From Brachybacterium faecium DSM 4810 (GTDB taxonomy: Bacteria > Actinomycetota > Actinomycetes > Actinomycetales > Dermabacteraceae): DNA of 64,000 nucleotides. Below, piece after piece: positions 46,907 through 55,334 of the stretch. The notes under the pieces were generated by a model. It had not been told where the DNA came from. It saw only the letters and a list, made by a program, of their open reading frames with translations, and ran no database searches. The first letter of the stretch is position 1, and each line of letters opens with the position of its first letter. The DNA is taken from contig CP001643.1 of assembly GCA_000023405.1 (NCBI GenBank), positions 1 to 64,000 of the forward strand. Reading direction: 5' to 3'. Position numbers and translations under genes: made by a program.

Positions 46907-47793
46907 CCACCCACCTCCCGATCGCGCAGGAACCGCTGCCCCTGGGACCGGCGCTGCTGTTCTGCCCCGGCGACCGGCCCGACCGCTTCGCGAAGGCCGC
47001 CGCCCGTGCCGACGCCGTCATCCTCGACCTCGAGGACGCCGTCGCCCCGGACCGCAAGCAGGAGGCGCGCCGCGCCGTCGCCGCCCACGAGCTCGACCCC
47101 GCCCGCACCATCGTGCGCGTCAACGCCCCCGGCACCGCCCAGCTCGCCGCCGACATCGCCGCCCTCGCCCCGCGCCGCCCCCGCTGCGTGATGCTGCCCA
47201 AGGCCACCTGCCCCGCGGACGTGGACCGCCTCGTGGCGCTCCTTCCCGGCGTGAAGGTGCTCGCCCTGTGCGAGACGGCCCGCGGCGTGCTCGCCGCCCC
47301 GCAGCTGGCCGCCCACCCCGACGTGATCGCCCTGATGTGGGGCGGGGAGGACCTCATCGCCTCCCTCGGCGGCACCTCCTCCCGCCGCGCCGACGGCGGC
47401 TACCGCGACGTGGTGCGCCACGCCCGCTCGAGCGTGCTCCTCGCCGCGCGCGCCCACGCCCGCAGCGCCATCGACGCGATCCACACCGAGATCGCCGACG
47501 AGGCCGGGCAGCGCACCGCGGCCGAGGACGCCGCAGCCAGCGGCTTCACCGCCACCGCGTGCATCCACCCCGGCCAGGTCGCCGCGATCCGCGAGGCCTT
47601 CCTCCCCAGCCCTGCCCAGGCCGCCTGGGCGCGCGGCGTGCTCGCCGCCGCGGAGCACCACGGCACCGGGGTCTTCACGCACGAGGGCCGCATGGTCGAC
47701 GCCCCTGTGCTCCGCCACGCCCGCCTGCTGGCCGCCCGCGCCGACGCCGACGCCGACGGCCCCACCGATCCCGGCCCCGGGAACCACTCATGA
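46903..47793 (+). CDS. CitE-like HpcH/HpaI-family CoA-ester lyase (Rv2498c-like)
   Basis: A 296-residue barrel enzyme: LFCPGDRPDRFAKAAARADAVILDLED at the N-terminus (Arg and Asp/Glu for substrate and Mg), IVRVNAPGT, VMLPKATCPADV, LCETARGVLAAPQ and ALMWGGEDLIASLGG, then GFTATACIHPGQV. Mycobacterial Rv2498c cleaves (R)-HMG-CoA and related beta-hydroxyacyl-CoAs to acetyl-CoA plus acetoacetate. The pairing with the MaoC hydratase suggests the same final step of leucine breakdown here. True citrate lyase is unlikely: no CitD/CitF. Confidence 0.87.
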   Translation: MTTHLPIAQEPLPLGPALLFCPGDRPDRFAKAAARADAVILDLEDAVAPDRKQEARRAVAAHELDPARTIVRVNAPGTAQLAADIAALAPRRPRCVMLPKATCPADVDRLVALLPGVKVLALCETARGVLAAPQLAAHPDVIALMWGGEDLIASLGGTSSRRADGGYRDVVRHARSSVLLAARAHARSAIDAIHTEIADEAGQRTAAEDAAASGFTATACIHPGQVAAIREAFLPSPAQAAWARGVLAAAEHHGTGVFTHEGRMVDAPVLRHARLLAARADADADGPTDPGPGNHS

Positions 47794-49046
47794 ACACCAC
47801 CAGCCCGCACCAGGAGCCCTCCGTGACCCGCACCGCGACCAGCCCCGCCCGCTCCACACCCCCGCCCGGCACCGAGCTGCTCAGCGAGGAGCACCAGCGC
47901 CTGGCCGCCCGGGTGCGCGACTTCGCCGACGAGGTCGTCGCCCCCGCCAGCTACACCTACGACACCGAGCGCCGCCTGCCGATGGAGATCCTCGCCGAGA
48001 TGGGGGCGATGGGCCTGTTCGGCCTGCCCCTGCCCCGCACGTACGACGGGCAGGGCCGGGACTACCTCTCCCTGTGCGTCGCCGTCGAGCAGCTGGCCCG
48101 CGTGGACCAGTCGATCGCCGTCACCCTCGAGGCCGGGCTCGGCCTCGGCGCGATGCCGATCCTCACCTTCGGCACCGCCGCGCAGAAGGAACGGCATCTG
48201 CCCGCCCTCGCCCGCGGCGAGCAGCTCGCCGCCTTCGGCCTCACCGAGGCGGAGGCCGGCTCCGACGCCGGCGGCACCCGCACCACGGCCCGCCTCGAGG
48301 ACGGGCAGTGGGTGATCGACGGGACGAAGCAGTTCATCACCAACTCCGGCACCCCCATCACCTCCCTGGTCACCATCACCGCCGTCACCGGGCAGCGGCA
48401 GGGCCGCGACGGGCGCAGCAGCCCGGAGCTGAGCAGCATCATCGTCCCCACCGACACCCCCGGCTTCACCGTCCTGCCCGGCTACGACAAGGTCGGCTGG
48501 CACACCTCGGACACCCACCCGCTGCTGCTCGAGGGCGTGCGCGTGCCCGAGGAGAACCTGCTGGGGGAGCGCGGCCGCGGCTTCGCGAACTTCCTCGCCA
48601 TCCTCGACCAGGGGCGGGTCGCGCTCGCCGCCCTGTGCGTGGGAGCGGCCCAGGGCTGCCTCGAGCAGGCCGTCCGGTACGCGCGGGAGCGGGTGGTGTT
48701 CGGCCGCGCCCTCGGCGAGAACCAGCACATCGCCTTCACCCTCGCCCGCATGCAGGCCCGGGTCGCGAGCGCGCGCGCCCTCATGCACGAGGCGGCGCAC
48801 CGCCTCGACGCCGGGATGCCGTTCAGCCGGGAGGCCTCCCTCGCCAAGCTCGTGGGCAGCGAGGCCGCCGTCGCCAACGCGCGCGACGCCTGCCAGATCT
48901 GGGGAGGCAACGGCTTCCTCAACGAGAACGTCGTGGCCCGCCACTACCGCGACTCGCGCGTGCTCGAGGTGGGGGAGGGGTCCACCGAGGTGCAGCTCGC
49001 GATCATCGCCAAGCATCTCGGGTTCCCGAACGCGCTCACCGGGTGA
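47790..49046 (+). CDS. Acyl-CoA dehydrogenase (isovaleryl-CoA type, FadE19-like)
   Basis: A 418-residue flavoprotein with the acyl-CoA dehydrogenase signatures AFGLTEAEAGSDAGGTRTTA, KQFITNSG, DKVGWHTSDTHPLLLEGVRVP, DQGRVALAALCVGAAQG and RDSRVLEVGEGSTEVQLAII. It follows BCKDH and precedes nothing else in the pathway, so isovaleryl-CoA (and perhaps other branched acyl-CoAs) is the likely substrate. The ATG at 47790 overlaps the lyase stop and gives a 30-residue unstructured start; a GTG at 47823 is possible. Confidence 0.9.
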   Translation: MNTTSPHQEPSVTRTATSPARSTPPPGTELLSEEHQRLAARVRDFADEVVAPASYTYDTERRLPMEILAEMGAMGLFGLPLPRTYDGQGRDYLSLCVAVEQLARVDQSIAVTLEAGLGLGAMPILTFGTAAQKERHLPALARGEQLAAFGLTEAEAGSDAGGTRTTARLEDGQWVIDGTKQFITNSGTPITSLVTITAVTGQRQGRDGRSSPELSSIIVPTDTPGFTVLPGYDKVGWHTSDTHPLLLEGVRVPEENLLGERGRGFANFLAILDQGRVALAALCVGAAQGCLEQAVRYARERVVFGRALGENQHIAFTLARMQARVASARALMHEAAHRLDAGMPFSREASLAKLVGSEAAVANARDACQIWGGNGFLNENVVARHYRDSRVLEVGEGSTEVQLAIIAKHLGFPNALTG

Positions 49047-49088
49047 CGGCCCCGGCCGGAGGGCAGCCGGGCAGGTGCCCAGCCGACT

Positions 49089-49099
49089 TCCTATAGGGT
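49089..49099 (+). promoter_or_regulatory. TCCTATAGG palindrome over the GntR gene -10 box
   Basis: TCCTATAGGG (49089-49098) overlaps the -10-like TAGGGT (49094-49099), 71 bp before the GntR start. It matches the TCCTATAGGA sites in the C4-sugar island in 9 of 10 bases. Confidence 0.6.
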
Positions 49100-49170
49100 G
49101 GCCAGGGCGAAATCCGGACGCTGGAGCGGGGAGTCCAGGTCCTGCCGCCGGAACAGAGAGGGGTGGCCAG

Positions 49171-49863
49171 ATGGCTGTGCGACGACAGGTCCTGCGCGCC
49201 GAGGTCGAAGAGCTGATCCTCCAGCGGCTGCTCGAGTCCCGCTGGGCGCCCGGCTCCCGGCTCAGCATCGACGGGCTCGCCCGGGACCTCGAGGTCTCCC
49301 CGACCCCCGTGCGCGAGGCGATGGTCTCCCTCGAGCGCTCCGGCCTCGTCGAATACGTGGCGCTGCGCGGCTACGTGGTCGCCCCGCCGCTGGACGCCGA
49401 ACACATGAGCGAGCTGCTCGATGCCCGCAAGGTGGTCGAATCCGCGGCGCTGGGCCGCGCCTTCGAGGACTACGACTCCCTGCTCGCCGATCTCGAGGAG
49501 GCGCATCGCGCGCACGCCGAGGTGCTCGCCCGCATCGACGAGACCGGCCCCGAGGACTACGCCCTGCTGAACGAGCATTTCCGCGCCGACTGGGCGTTCC
49601 ATCAGGTCTTCTTCGCCCACGCGCACAACCGGTACCTGCGCACCATGGTGGAGAACCTCAGCACCTACACCCACCGCATGCGGCAGACGTGGTCCGGCGG
49701 CCCCGCCACCTTCGACGGCCGCACCGCCCACGAGGAGCACGGAGCGATCCTCGAGATGGTGCGCCGCCACCACCACGACGGGGCGCTCGGCGCGCTGTCC
49801 GCCCACCTCGACGGGGTGCTCGCACGGTCGCTCGCCGCGGTCGAGGAGGGCGCCGCGCGATGA
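49171..49863 (+). CDS. GntR-family regulator, FCD (FadR-like) type
   Basis: A 230-residue regulator: winged helix LSIDGLARDLEVSPTPVREAMVSLERSGLV (read in two parts) and an all-helical FCD ligand domain with metal-binding histidines (NEHFRADWAFHQVFFAHAHN; EEHGAILEM). FCD domains sense organic acids or sugar acids. Start at ATG 49171 with GAGAGGGG upstream. The palindrome in its own promoter recurs in the C4-sugar island 5 kb downstream, so that island is its probable target; control of the preceding leucine operon is the alternative. Confidence 0.88.
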   Translation: MAVRRQVLRAEVEELILQRLLESRWAPGSRLSIDGLARDLEVSPTPVREAMVSLERSGLVEYVALRGYVVAPPLDAEHMSELLDARKVVESAALGRAFEDYDSLLADLEEAHRAHAEVLARIDETGPEDYALLNEHFRADWAFHQVFFAHAHNRYLRTMVENLSTYTHRMRQTWSGGPATFDGRTAHEEHGAILEMVRRHHHDGALGALSAHLDGVLARSLAAVEEGAAR

Positions 49864-49917
49864 GACCGCAGGCTCGCCGTCGCCGGTGCCGTCGCTGACG
49901 CTGTCGAACGGCGCCGT

Positions 49918-50865
49918 TCAGCGGTCCAGCAGGGGATCCTCCGCCGAGTCGGTGAAGCGGGTGCGCAGGAACTCCGAGTGCACGTCGAGGGACCGGGTGA
50001 CCCCGGAGACGACGTCGTTCTCGAGCCGGTCCAGCCGGTCCCCGAGCACCACGAGCTGCTCCTCGATGCTGTGCAGGTTCTCGATCGCCCGCGCGCGGGC
50101 CGCCTCCGTGGTGGTGGGGGCGAGGAAGCCGACGGTGTCCTCGAGCGCGTCCACCAGCTCGGGCACGTAGCGATCCGCCATGCCCTCGAGCATCATCACG
50201 TCGGCGTCCGAGGCGCGGCGCGACTGCAGGACGGGCGATCCCAGCAGCGTGTCGATCCGCAGCAGCAGCGTCTCCGCCCGCTGCAGGATCTGCGTCACCG
50301 CCGAGCCGCGGGCGCGCCGCTGCATCCGCTGGATGCGCCGTCGCTGCATACGGGAGTCCTTGACGATCTTCTCGAGCATCGTGCGGGTTCCGGCGGGGAT
50401 CTCGGCGGCTGAGCGGCCCAGCCGCACCGGCTGCGGCCGGCGGTTGCGCAGCAGGTACCCGGTCCCGCCGCCGACGACCGCGGCGACGCCGAGGCCGGCG
50501 AGCAGGGGCGACAGCAGTCCGGCCCCGCCGACGAGGCTGCTCACGCCGAGCACGAGGAAGCTGCTGATCCCGAGCGCCGCGGCGAGCACGGCCGGCACGC
50601 CGACGGTGAGCCAGCGGCCGCGACGGCGCGGCGGCATCATCGCCTTCGAGCGCGGGGAGTGGATCGTGCCCTCGAGAGGGCTGCGGTCCGGCGGCCAGGC
50701 CGTGGGCGGACCCGAACCCCAGCGCGCACCCATACTGCCCGGACCACCCATGCCGCCCGCGCCGCCCATGCGACCCGGGCCACCCATGCCGCCCGCGCCG
50801 GGGCGCGGCGAGGCGTTGCCGCGAGGGGGCGGCTGATGCCTCGGGGGACGGTGCTGAGCATTCAC
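49918..50865 (-). CDS. Membrane protein with Gly/Met-rich repeats, possibly XpaC-like
   Basis: A 315-residue protein (GTG start). The first 80 residues are Pro/Gly/Met/Arg-rich with GGMGGPG-type repeats mirrored in repeated codons at 50730-50800. Two hydrophobic helices follow (VGVPAVLAAALGISSFLVLG; LLAGLGVAAVVGGGTGYLL), then about 180 residues of charged helix (RMQRRRIQRMQRR, ILQRAETLLLRIDTLL, DRYVPELVDALEDTVGFL). The last part resembles the XpaC / 5-bromo-4-chloroindolyl phosphate hydrolysis family in length and pattern, but I am not sure. Function unknown. Confidence 0.7.
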   Translation of the reverse strand: MNAQHRPPRHQPPPRGNASPRPGAGGMGGPGRMGGAGGMGGPGSMGARWGSGPPTAWPPDRSPLEGTIHSPRSKAMMPPRRRGRWLTVGVPAVLAAALGISSFLVLGVSSLVGGAGLLSPLLAGLGVAAVVGGGTGYLLRNRRPQPVRLGRSAAEIPAGTRTMLEKIVKDSRMQRRRIQRMQRRARGSAVTQILQRAETLLLRIDTLLGSPVLQSRRASDADVMMLEGMADRYVPELVDALEDTVGFLAPTTTEAARARAIENLHSIEEQLVVLGDRLDRLENDVVSGVTRSLDVHSEFLRTRFTDSAEDPLLDR

Positions 50866-51075
50866 GGGTGCGCGACCTCTCGGTGGACGGGGCTGAGGTC
50901 AGCGACGGGGAGGAAGCGGCTCCCACAGGCGGGGCGGTCCACGGGATGCGGGACCGGGCGCAGGCCCTCACCATCGTTGGCCTCCAGGCTATCGCGGCCG
51001 TCCGAGGAACGGCTGGGGGCTATCCCCCGAACCTGGCCTCCGGGCAGCGGCCGGGGCGGCTCCCCTTAGGGCGGA

Positions 51076-51567
51076 TCACCTGCTCAGGGCGCGTTCGTGC
51101 AGGTCGCGCAGCTGCTCCGCGAGCGCGGGTTCCGGGCCGGCGACGGGGACGCCCGGCGCGATCGTGGTGATCGGCAGCGGGGCGACCGGGCCCGGCTGCC
51201 GGCCCCATTCCCGCTGCCACGCGCTCAGCTGCGCCGTGCTGCTGGCGTAGACGATCCGGCCCAGACCCACCCAGGCGTGAGCGGCGGCGCACATCGGGCA
51301 GTGCTCGCCCGAGGTGTACACGGTGGCGCGGGCGCGTTCCTGCGGGCTCAGGTGGTTCGCTGCCCAGCGCGCGATCTCGAACTCGGGATGGCGGGTGTGG
51401 TCGCCGCCCTGGACGCGGTTGCGGTCGGCGAAGCGCTCGGTGCCGTCGGCGTCGACGAGGAGCGAGCCGAAGGGCTCGTCCCCGGCGTCGAGGGCCTCCC
51501 GGGCCAGGTCGACGCAGCGGCGCAGGTGGCGACGGTCGGTCTCGGTGAGCTCAGAGCTGGTGTCCAT
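51076..51567 (-). CDS. Nucleoside/cytidine deaminase-like protein
   Basis: A 163-residue zinc deaminase of the CDA fold: zinc His and catalytic Glu in RHPEFEIARWAA (usual motif HAE), zinc cysteines in SGEHCPMCAAAHAWVGL. The family includes guanine deaminases and tRNA deaminases. Substrate is not evident; the HPEFE variant is typical of the nucleoside deaminase group, not TadA (HAEI). The gene stands in the same direction as, but 32 bp upstream of, the TIM-type isomerase stop; the 210 bp before the Gly-rich membrane gene hold nothing recognisable. Confidence 0.83.
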   Translation of the reverse strand: MDTSSELTETDRRHLRRCVDLAREALDAGDEPFGSLLVDADGTERFADRNRVQGGDHTRHPEFEIARWAANHLSPQERARATVYTSGEHCPMCAAAHAWVGLGRIVYASSTAQLSAWQREWGRQPGPVAPLPITTIAPGVPVAGPEPALAEQLRDLHERALSR

Positions 51568-51599
51568 GCGCCCACCACACCACAGGTGCGCCGCCGCCG

Positions 51600-52442
51600 T
51601 CAGCTCGCGGCGTGCTGCTCGGCGATGCTCAGCAGCTCGAGGTAGCCCTCCAGCTGCCATGCGGTGCGGCCCACGAACAGTCCGGTCACGTGCTCGATGC
51701 CGAGCAGGGAGGCGGCGTTGTCGAGATTCACGGAGCCGCCGTAGAGCAGGCCCGTGACCTGGCCGCCGTACTCCGCGCCGAGCGCTGCGAAGGGCTCGGC
51801 GAGCTCCTCGACCGTGGCGGGGCGGCCCTTCTCGCCGATCGCCCAGATCGGCTCGTAGGCGATCACCACGCGGGAGAGCTCCTCGGCGGAGAGCCCGTCG
51901 AGGGCTCCGCGGGCCTGTTCGAGGATGAACTCGCTCGAGCCGCCGGCCTCCTTCACCTCGGCGCTCTCGCCGATGCACAGCAACGGGGTGAGCCCGTGGC
52001 GCAGCGTGGCGGCGACCTTGAGGCGGGTGGTCTCCACCGTCTCGCCGAAGTGCTCGCGCCGCTCGGAGTGCCCGATCTCGACGATCTGGGCGCCGGCGTC
52101 CTTCGCCTGCGGCACCGAGACCTCGCCGGTCCATGCGCCGGCCTCCTCCCAGTGCGCGTTCTGGACGCCCAGCAGCGCGGGGGAGTCCTCGCCGAGGATC
52201 TCCCGCACGGTGGTGGTGGCGGTGAACGAGGGGATCACGAAGGGCTGCACCCTGGTGAAGGGCGTGCCGGTCCCGGCCGTCGGACCGGTCCCGCCGGCCG
52301 TGCCGGCGCTGTCCGCCGTGCCGGTCAGATGGCTGGAGGCGGCGTCGGGGGCGAGGGCTTCACGCAGGCCCTCCGCCCAGGTGCGCGCCTCGGCGAGGGT
52401 CTTGGTCATCTTCCAGCTGGTGCCCACCCACAGGGTGCTCAT
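51600..52442 (-). CDS. Triose-phosphate isomerase-like protein, probable L-erythrulose-1-phosphate isomerase (LerI type)
   Basis: A 280-residue TIM homologue. The active-site Lys is in VGTSWKMTKT (TIM itself has GNWKMN), the His in EIGHSERREHF, the Glu in AYEPIWAIGEKGRPAT, and the phosphate loop in LLYGGSVNLDN. The altered N-terminal motif and the DAK and RpiB neighbours match the LerI set of mycobacterial erythritol and threitol catabolism, which turns L-erythrulose 1-phosphate into D-erythrulose 4-phosphate. A Gly/Thr/Ala-rich insert near residues 35-60 is unusual. Confidence 0.83.
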   Translation of the reverse strand: MSTLWVGTSWKMTKTLAEARTWAEGLREALAPDAASSHLTGTADSAGTAGGTGPTAGTGTPFTRVQPFVIPSFTATTTVREILGEDSPALLGVQNAHWEEAGAWTGEVSVPQAKDAGAQIVEIGHSERREHFGETVETTRLKVAATLRHGLTPLLCIGESAEVKEAGGSSEFILEQARGALDGLSAEELSRVVIAYEPIWAIGEKGRPATVEELAEPFAALGAEYGGQVTGLLYGGSVNLDNAASLLGIEHVTGLFVGRTAWQLEGYLELLSIAEQHAAS

Positions 52443-52482
52443 GTCTCTCCTTGGTCGCGCACAGCGCCACGGCGCGGTGCGG

Positions 52483-52547
52483 AATCGTCAGCTTCCGATC
52501 CAGAACGGCGCCCGGCATGGTGCAGGACCTGACGCTCCTGCGTTGCG
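52483..52547. repeat. Dispersed palindromic repeat, copy 2
   Basis: GTCAGCTTCCGATCCAGAA, a variable middle, then CAGGACCTGACG and a TTGCGG tail. The ends match copy 1 (35284-35350) at 16 of 19 and 12 of 12 positions in the same order and spacing (2-nt difference). It lies in the gap between the RpiB-type and TIM-type genes. Confidence 0.6.
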
Positions 52548-52593
52548 GCGGGGCCGGGCGCCGCCGTGCCCGGCAGCGCCCGGCAGCGTGTGG

Positions 52594-53064
52594 TCAGGCC
52601 TGGTCGAGGGAGCCGTCGTAGGCGCAGATGGCGTCGACCTTCGCGGCCGAGGAGGACTCCGGATCGAACTCCAGGTCCAGCCACACCTTCACCAGCTCCT
52701 TCGCGGACTCGAGGCCGATCACGCGCTGGCCCATGCACAGCACCTGCGCGTTGTTCGAGAGCACGGAGCGCTGCACGGAGTAGAGATCGTGCGCGGTCAC
52801 GGCGCGGACGCCGGAGACCTTGTTCGCCGCGATCGCGACGCCCAGTCCCGTGCCGCAGATCAGCAGGGCGCGATCCGCCTCGCCCGCGGCGATCTTCTCC
52901 GCCGCGGCGACCGCGACGTTGGGGTAGTAGGTGCCGTCGTCCGCGGAGCCCACGCCCACGTCGACGACCGACTCGACGCGGTCGTCCGCCTCGAACAGGG
53001 CCTTGAGCTCTTCCTTGTGGCCGTAGCCGGCGTTGTCGCCGCCGACGATGATCTTCAGTGCCAT
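52594..53064 (-). CDS. RpiB/LacAB-type sugar-phosphate isomerase, probable D-erythrulose-4-phosphate isomerase (EryI type)
   Basis: A 156-residue RpiB-family isomerase: IIVGGDNAGYGHKEELK at the N-terminus (family GDHAG), the active-site loop ALLICGTGLGVAIAANK with Cys and Thr, and SNNAQVLCMGQRVIG. In the erythritol pathway an RpiB homologue makes D-erythrose 4-phosphate. Here it stands between the DAK kinase and the TIM homologue in one leftward operon, the same trio. A ribose-5-phosphate isomerase role is the alternative. GAAGGAGAG precedes the ATG. Confidence 0.86.
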   Translation of the reverse strand: MALKIIVGGDNAGYGHKEELKALFEADDRVESVVDVGVGSADDGTYYPNVAVAAAEKIAAGEADRALLICGTGLGVAIAANKVSGVRAVTAHDLYSVQRSVLSNNAQVLCMGQRVIGLESAKELVKVWLDLEFDPESSSAAKVDAICAYDGSLDQA

Positions 53065-53156
53065 GGGACTCTCCTTCACGAGACGTTCTTTGAGGGTCGC
53101 AGGCCGGTCGCCTGCGGGGAAGGGGGCGCGGGAGTCCGGTCCCGCACACCCTGGGG

Positions 53157-54872
53157 TCAGGACAGGTGCTGCCCGAGCTCCTTCATGAGGATCGAGAAGG
53201 AGATCGCGCCGGGATCGGGGGTGCCGATCGACTTCTCCCCGAGCACGCGGGAGCGGCCCAGGGTCGCGGTGATGTCCGCGGTGGCGTCGGCCGCCTCGCG
53301 GGCGACCTGCGCGGCCTGCAGGATCGCGGCCGCGGCGTCGTCCCCGGTGAACGCCGCATCCAGCGCCTCCCGGAAGGGTGCGGCGGCGTCGACCATGGTC
53401 TTGTCGCCCACCTGCGCACCGCCCAGGCGCTGGACGGCGTCGATGCCGGCGTCGACCGCGTCGACCACGGTGCGGGGCTCGGCACCGGCCTGGTCGTCGA
53501 ACACGCTGCCGGCCGCGATCAGCGCCGCGCCCCACAGCGCACCGGAGGTGCCGCCGGCCGATTCGGACCATGCCTCGCCGGCACGGACCAGCAGGGTGCG
53601 CGCCCCGGCGCCGGCCTCGAGAGCCTCCCGCGCCGCGGCCGCAGCGCCCTTCGAGCCGTAGGCCATGCCCTGGCCGTGGTCGCCGTCGCCGGCGATCGCA
53701 TCGATCCGGCCGAGCTCGGCCTCCTCCCGCGCGCACACGCTCTCGAAGAGTTCCAGCACGCCGGCGACCTTCGCCGCCGCGGCACGGGACTCCTCGCTCG
53801 AGGCGGGCGTCTCATCGGCCCCCGCCTCCCAGAAGGAGGTGCGACGGGGCCGGTCCACCGGCGGCATCGCGCCGCGGTGGAAGGCCGGGGTGTCCACCGG
53901 CGCGAGCCAGTGCTGCTCGAGCTCCTCGTCGAGGAACACCAGGGTCAGGGAGAGCCCGGACATGTCCAGGCTGGTGACGAGCTCGCCCACCTCGGGCCGC
54001 ACCGGCGTGATCCCCGCCTGCTCGAGCAGCTCGGCGACCTTCGCATAGACGACGAACAGCTCCTCGTACTTCACCGTGCCGAGACCGTTGACGAGCACCG
54101 CGGCGCGGCCCTGGTAGCCGCCCTCGGCGCGCTCCGGCTGCTCGGCCAGAACGCCCTCGACCAGCATCGCCGCGATGTCATCCGCCGTGCCGATCGGCTC
54201 CTCGCGCACCCCGGGCTCGCCGTGGATGCCCAGGCCCACGCCCATCTGCCCGTCCGGGACATGGAACAGGGCGTCCTCCGCACCGGGGAGCGTGGGGCCG
54301 TCGAAGGCGACGCCGAAGGAGCGGGTGGCGTCGTTGGCCTTCCAGGCGAGGCGCTCGGCCTCGTCGAGATCCGCGCCCGCCTCGATCGCGGCGCCGGCGA
54401 TCTTGAACACCGGCAGGTCGCCGGCGATGCCGCGGCGGTCGCGATGGTTCTCGGGGGAGTTGGAGACGATGTCGTCGCTGACCTTGATGATCCGCACGTC
54501 CACGCCCTCGGCGCGCAGCTTCTCCGCCGCGGCGCCGAAGTGCAGCACGTCCCCGGCATAGTTGCCGAAGCCCAGCACCACGCCGCCGCCGTTCTCCGCG
54601 TTGCGGGCGACGGAGTAGACCTGCGAGGCCGACGGCGAGGAGAAGATGTTGCCGCAGGGGGCGCCGTGCCCCATGCCCGGGCCCACCCAGCCCGCGAAGG
54701 CGGGGTAGTGGCCGGAGCCGCCGCCGATCACCAGGGCCGGCTGGCCCTTCGGGGTCTCGGTCGCGCGGACCACGCCGCCGTGGACGACGGCGACGTGCTC
54801 GGGATGGGACAGGGCGAGCCCCGCGACCGCCTCGGTCGCGAAATCTGCCGGGTCGTTGAAGAGGTACGTCAT
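53157..54872 (-). CDS. Two-domain DAK-type kinase, probable L-erythrulose kinase (LerK type)
   Basis: A 571-residue fusion of DhaK and DhaL domains. The DhaK part (1-330) has GGGSGHYPAFAGWVGPGM and the covalent-binding His in NYAGDVLHFGAAAEKL. The DhaL part (from about 365) has the nucleotide/Mg motif DAIAGDGDHGQGM and GGTSGALWGAAL. It uses ATP, since no PTS DhaM is present. The setting with TIM and RpiB homologues points to L-erythrulose rather than dihydroxyacetone as substrate. GGAGGAAACC precedes the ATG and a TCCTATAGGA site lies 80 bp upstream. Confidence 0.88.
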   Translation of the reverse strand: MTYLFNDPADFATEAVAGLALSHPEHVAVVHGGVVRATETPKGQPALVIGGGSGHYPAFAGWVGPGMGHGAPCGNIFSSPSASQVYSVARNAENGGGVVLGFGNYAGDVLHFGAAAEKLRAEGVDVRIIKVSDDIVSNSPENHRDRRGIAGDLPVFKIAGAAIEAGADLDEAERLAWKANDATRSFGVAFDGPTLPGAEDALFHVPDGQMGVGLGIHGEPGVREEPIGTADDIAAMLVEGVLAEQPERAEGGYQGRAAVLVNGLGTVKYEELFVVYAKVAELLEQAGITPVRPEVGELVTSLDMSGLSLTLVFLDEELEQHWLAPVDTPAFHRGAMPPVDRPRRTSFWEAGADETPASSEESRAAAAKVAGVLELFESVCAREEAELGRIDAIAGDGDHGQGMAYGSKGAAAAAREALEAGAGARTLLVRAGEAWSESAGGTSGALWGAALIAAGSVFDDQAGAEPRTVVDAVDAGIDAVQRLGGAQVGDKTMVDAAAPFREALDAAFTGDDAAAAILQAAQVAREAADATADITATLGRSRVLGEKSIGTPDPGAISFSILMKELGQHLS

Positions 54873-55334
54873 CGTTGGTTTCCTCCGAAGGCTGCCGAGG
54901 GATCGACGGCGAGGGTCATGGAGGCAGCGAGGGGACGCTGCCCACCCGTAATCCTATAGGAAAAATGGCGAGCGGTCAGGACCGCCGTCGGCTCCGGCAT
55001 CCGGCCTGCTCAGCGTGCGATCTTCTTCGCACCGCAGCACGAGTGCACCCCTGCGCGTCCTGGACGCGATGGTCGATGAGGACGGCCCGGTGCGCGCACC
55101 TTTCCGGCACGGAGCGCAGAGGATTGGCGGTGCGGAGCGTGAGCCTTCGGGCCGCCGTGCATCACCGCGGGGATATCGTGGAGCAGGAGATGCAGGCAGG
55201 CGCGGGTGCCCTGTGATGCCGACCCGTCATGCCGGGCAGCGGGAGTGGAGAGCAGCTGCCGCACCACCCCAGATGCCATCGCCCCTCGAGAACGCCACCG
55301 TCGGCGCCAGCGGCGCCGGCGGCGAAAGGAAAGC
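54873..55334. promoter_or_regulatory. Divergent control region of the C4-sugar island
   Basis: A 462-bp stretch between the leftward kinase operon and the rightward DUF1593 gene. It holds the palindrome TCCTATAGGA (54952-54961) which overlaps a minus-strand -10-like TAGGAT. I find no gene; the ORFs through it have no ribosome binding site or family character. The promoter of the DUF1593 gene is not obvious. Confidence 0.6.
54952..54961 (-). promoter_or_regulatory. TCCTATAGGA operator of the kinase operon
   Basis: A perfect 10-bp palindrome followed by an A-tract; on the minus strand it includes the -10-like TAGGAT. One of four related sites in the window. Confidence 0.65.

Noticed and set aside
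46903-47793. Citrate lyase beta subunit
   Set aside because: CitE-like sequence, but no alpha or acyl-carrier subunits; context is leucine breakdown.
54873-55334. Small genes in the divergent control region
   Set aside because: Open frames of 107-113 codons on the plus strand have no ribosome binding site and Arg/Ala-rich shadow composition.
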